From contig JAITKD010000198.1 in NCBI GenBank assembly GCA_031278575.1, forward strand, positions 1 through 5,973: a stretch of DNA of 5,973 nucleotides, in the 5' to 3' direction. The notes under the pieces were generated by a model. That model was not told the origin of the DNA. It did no database searches and worked only from the letters and a program-made list of their open reading frames with translations. Shown in pieces: positions 4,553 through 5,973 of the stretch (positions within the stretch are counted from its first letter, which is position 1; the number at the start of each line of letters is the position of its first letter). The stretch is from Spirochaetaceae bacterium (lineage in GTDB: Bacteria > Spirochaetota > Spirochaetia > Treponematales > Breznakiellaceae). Position numbers and translations under genes: made by a program.

Positions 4553-5341
4553 ATGGAATACACGGCGCCACGACTAAATAACCCGGATCGGCCGGCGGTT
4601 TTTGGACCGGCTCATCTGCTCCTCTTCTGCTTTACCCTGGCCGCCCTGTTCCCCCCGGGGGTAACGGGGCAGGAGCTTCCCGGCCCGGAAGCCGATGCCC
4701 ATACCCTCACGGCCTTGGAGGAGGTGCTTTTATCCCCGGATTTTGGCGGGGAAATGCCGGGCTGGGGGATACGGTTCAAACACCGGCGGGGAAACGGTCT
4801 TGGGCCGGAACTTCCCCCTATCCCCTGGATGGAGGGGATCACCCGGATCTTTGCCTGGGGCCTCAGGTTCCTCCTGGTAAGCGGCCTTGTGGTTCTGGCT
4901 TTTCTCCTCATGTTCCGGCTCCAAAAAACAAGCCGGAAAAAAACCGCCGGACCGGCCCAAACCGGCCGTTTGTTCCCCCCGGGCGGACAAGAACGCCCCG
5001 AATCCCTGCTGGAACGGGCCCGGGCCCTCCATAGGGAAGGAAAACTCCGGGAAGCCTGGGGGTGCTGTTTTTCCGGGGCCGCGGCGGCATTCTCCCAATG
5101 CCGGGGCATGGTTTTTCCCCCAAACGCCACCGAATACGACTGCCTGGCCCTGGTTCCCGCTGTTCCGGGATTTAGAGCCCTGGTCGAAGCCTGGGTGGAT
5201 CTTGCCTATGGGGGCAAAATTCCGCCGGAGGGGGCCTTTGAAGGGGCTCTTGATTTCTGCGGTTCCCTGCTTACCCCGCCGGCGGACCCTTCGGCGGACC
5301 ATTTGGTGGACCATCTGGTCTCGGGAAAAAATCATGGGTAA
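4553..5341 (+). CDS. DUF4129-like membrane protein
   Basis: The protein has 262 residues. A hydrophobic segment at 19-36 ending near VTGQ is a signal peptide or signal anchor. A second membrane helix lies at about 103-122, followed by a basic stop (RLQKTSRKK). The segment between them (37-102) should lie outside the cytoplasm, and the C-terminal part inside. Residues 150-240 resemble the DUF4129 domain: a helical pair ERARALHREGKLREAWGCCF, the conserved T-E-Y (193-195), and FRALVEAWVDLAYGG (207-221). In other bacteria such proteins sit with MoxR AAA+ ATPases and DUF58 proteins in envelope-related clusters of unclear mechanism. The ATG at 4553 is preceded by AAAGG (4539-4543) at 9 bases. The gene overlaps the next one by 8 bp, so the two are almost surely co-translated. 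The tail holds a short DHLVDHLV repeat. The family call is from motif pattern only. Confidence 0.7.
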   Translation: MEYTAPRLNNPDRPAVFGPAHLLLFCFTLAALFPPGVTGQELPGPEADAHTLTALEEVLLSPDFGGEMPGWGIRFKHRRGNGLGPELPPIPWMEGITRIFAWGLRFLLVSGLVVLAFLLMFRLQKTSRKKTAGPAQTGRLFPPGGQERPESLLERARALHREGKLREAWGCCFSGAAAAFSQCRGMVFPPNATEYDCLALVPAVPGFRALVEAWVDLAYGGKIPPEGAFEGALDFCGSLLTPPADPSADHLVDHLVSGKNHG

Positions 5342-5973
5342 CTATCGGACCATTTTTTTTATATGCCTGGGGCTCCTGGTACTGTTCGCCTGGGCGGGGT
5401 ATACTTTTTTTGAAATATACCCCGTTACCAATTACCGCCGGCCCTCCGCGGAGAGCCGGGCCAACGAGTATCTGGCCCTGGATCGCTGGCTGCAAAAAAC
5501 CGGCCACCCCCTCCGTACCGGCACGGCCGGGGGGCTTGAACTGCTGGAGGCCCTCCCGGAAAAGACCCTCCTGATCCGGAGTTCCCGGTTTAATTGGTCC
5601 GGGGACGTGTCCGGAACCTTCCTCCCCTGGGTGGAGGCGGGGGGCAGCCTGGTGATTTTCCCGGATTTACCCTGGTACGGGGAGGGGGAAGCCGAGGAAC
5701 AACGGAATTTTCTGGAAGGGCTGGGGATATACACGGAGAAATCCTATTCGTTTTATGAGGAGGAGGACGGAGCGCCCCCTTCGGACGCCCCGGAGGAGGC
5801 GCCCGTCGCGGCCGAACCGTTTTTTGATCGCCAGGTCCGATTCCTCCTGGAGGAAAAACCCGGACTTCCGGTCTTCACCCTTAAAGACCGCCGGGGTATA
5901 ATCCGGCTGGTTACGGTCGTGCTGGGACAAGGCTCGGTCACGGTATCGGGGGTACCCTATTTTATGTGGTCCC
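5334..5973 (+). CDS. DUF4350-like membrane protein, N-terminal part (runs off right edge)
   Basis: An ATG at 5334 opens a frame that reaches the window edge, giving 213 residues. A single N-terminal membrane helix (about 6-27) is followed by an extracytoplasmic domain. The domain follows the DUF4350 pattern: a small Rossmann-like strand-helix layout with YLALDRWLQKTGHPLRT (46-62), a TLLIRSS strand (78-84), and LPWVEAGGSLVIFPD (97-111), where the double Gly before a hydrophobic strand is typical. A Glu/Asp/Pro-rich stretch (142-161) looks like a flexible insert. The 8-bp overlap with the DUF4129-like gene and the weak upstream RBS suggest translational coupling. DUF4129 plus DUF4350 is a common pairing next to moxR and DUF58 genes, which may follow beyond the edge. 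Biochemical function is not established. Confidence 0.7.
   Translation, partial: MGNYRTIFFICLGLLVLFAWAGYTFFEIYPVTNYRRPSAESRANEYLALDRWLQKTGHPLRTGTAGGLELLEALPEKTLLIRSSRFNWSGDVSGTFLPWVEAGGSLVIFPDLPWYGEGEAEEQRNFLEGLGIYTEKSYSFYEEEDGAPPSDAPEEAPVAAEPFFDRQVRFLLEEKPGLPVFTLKDRRGIIRLVTVVLGQGSVTVSGVPYFMWS

Noticed and set aside
4730..5335. 201-residue minus-strand frame
   Set aside because: It is antisense to the DUF4129-like gene. The composition (Gly/Pro/Arg-rich, no hydrophobic pattern) is that of a shadow frame in GC-rich DNA.

Overview
The window looks like chromosomal DNA of a GC-rich, Gram-negative anaerobe. My best guess is a spirochaete of the termite-gut Treponema type. This rests on the mix of lipoproteins with loose lipoboxes, a small exported FMN-binding lipoprotein, a MepA-like MATE pump, and GC-rich genes separated by AT-rich, hairpin-laden spacers. 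It is an inference from gene content and composition; there is no rRNA or other marker.

Layout, left to right. (1) Positions 1-369, minus: the N-terminal part of a lipoprotein that runs off the left edge. (2) Positions 370-1173: about 800 bp without a convincing gene. It holds a G8 tract, a 129-bp element with perfect 20-bp inverted ends and three internal hairpins, a second hairpin-rich element with imperfect inverted ends, and two GC-rich hairpins that may terminate the next minus-strand genes. (3) Positions 1174-1971, minus: a probable two-gene unit, an FlK-like acyl-CoA thioesterase followed by an FMN-binding lipoprotein with an intact flavinylation motif. (4) Positions 2047-2895, plus: a VanY-type D,D-carboxypeptidase of the LAS/M15B family, probably a lipoprotein, divergent from the thioesterase across a 75-bp spacer with an inverted repeat. 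(5) Positions 2892-4331, minus: a MATE efflux transporter that meets the peptidase tail to tail with a 4-bp overlap. It has a clear sigma70-type promoter and a stem-loop at the predicted 5' end of its mRNA. (6) Positions 4332-4552: a divergent spacer with two hairpins related to those at 667-836. (7) Positions 4553-5973, plus: a DUF4129-like membrane protein overlapping by 8 bp a DUF4350-like membrane protein that runs off the right edge. This pair is typical of MoxR ATPase/DUF58/DUF4129/DUF4350 clusters, so MoxR and DUF58 genes are expected just outside the window.

The coding content is ordinary envelope and membrane biology: cell-wall trimming, drug or metabolite efflux, an extracytoplasmic flavoprotein, and a MoxR-type envelope cluster. 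I did not find a convincing new multi-gene system. The least explained part is a family of small hairpin repeats with the consensus arm GAGCCTTTYYCAAAA. Related copies occur in two separate spacers, and one appears to place a Shine-Dalgarno sequence inside its own stem just before the DUF4129-like gene.
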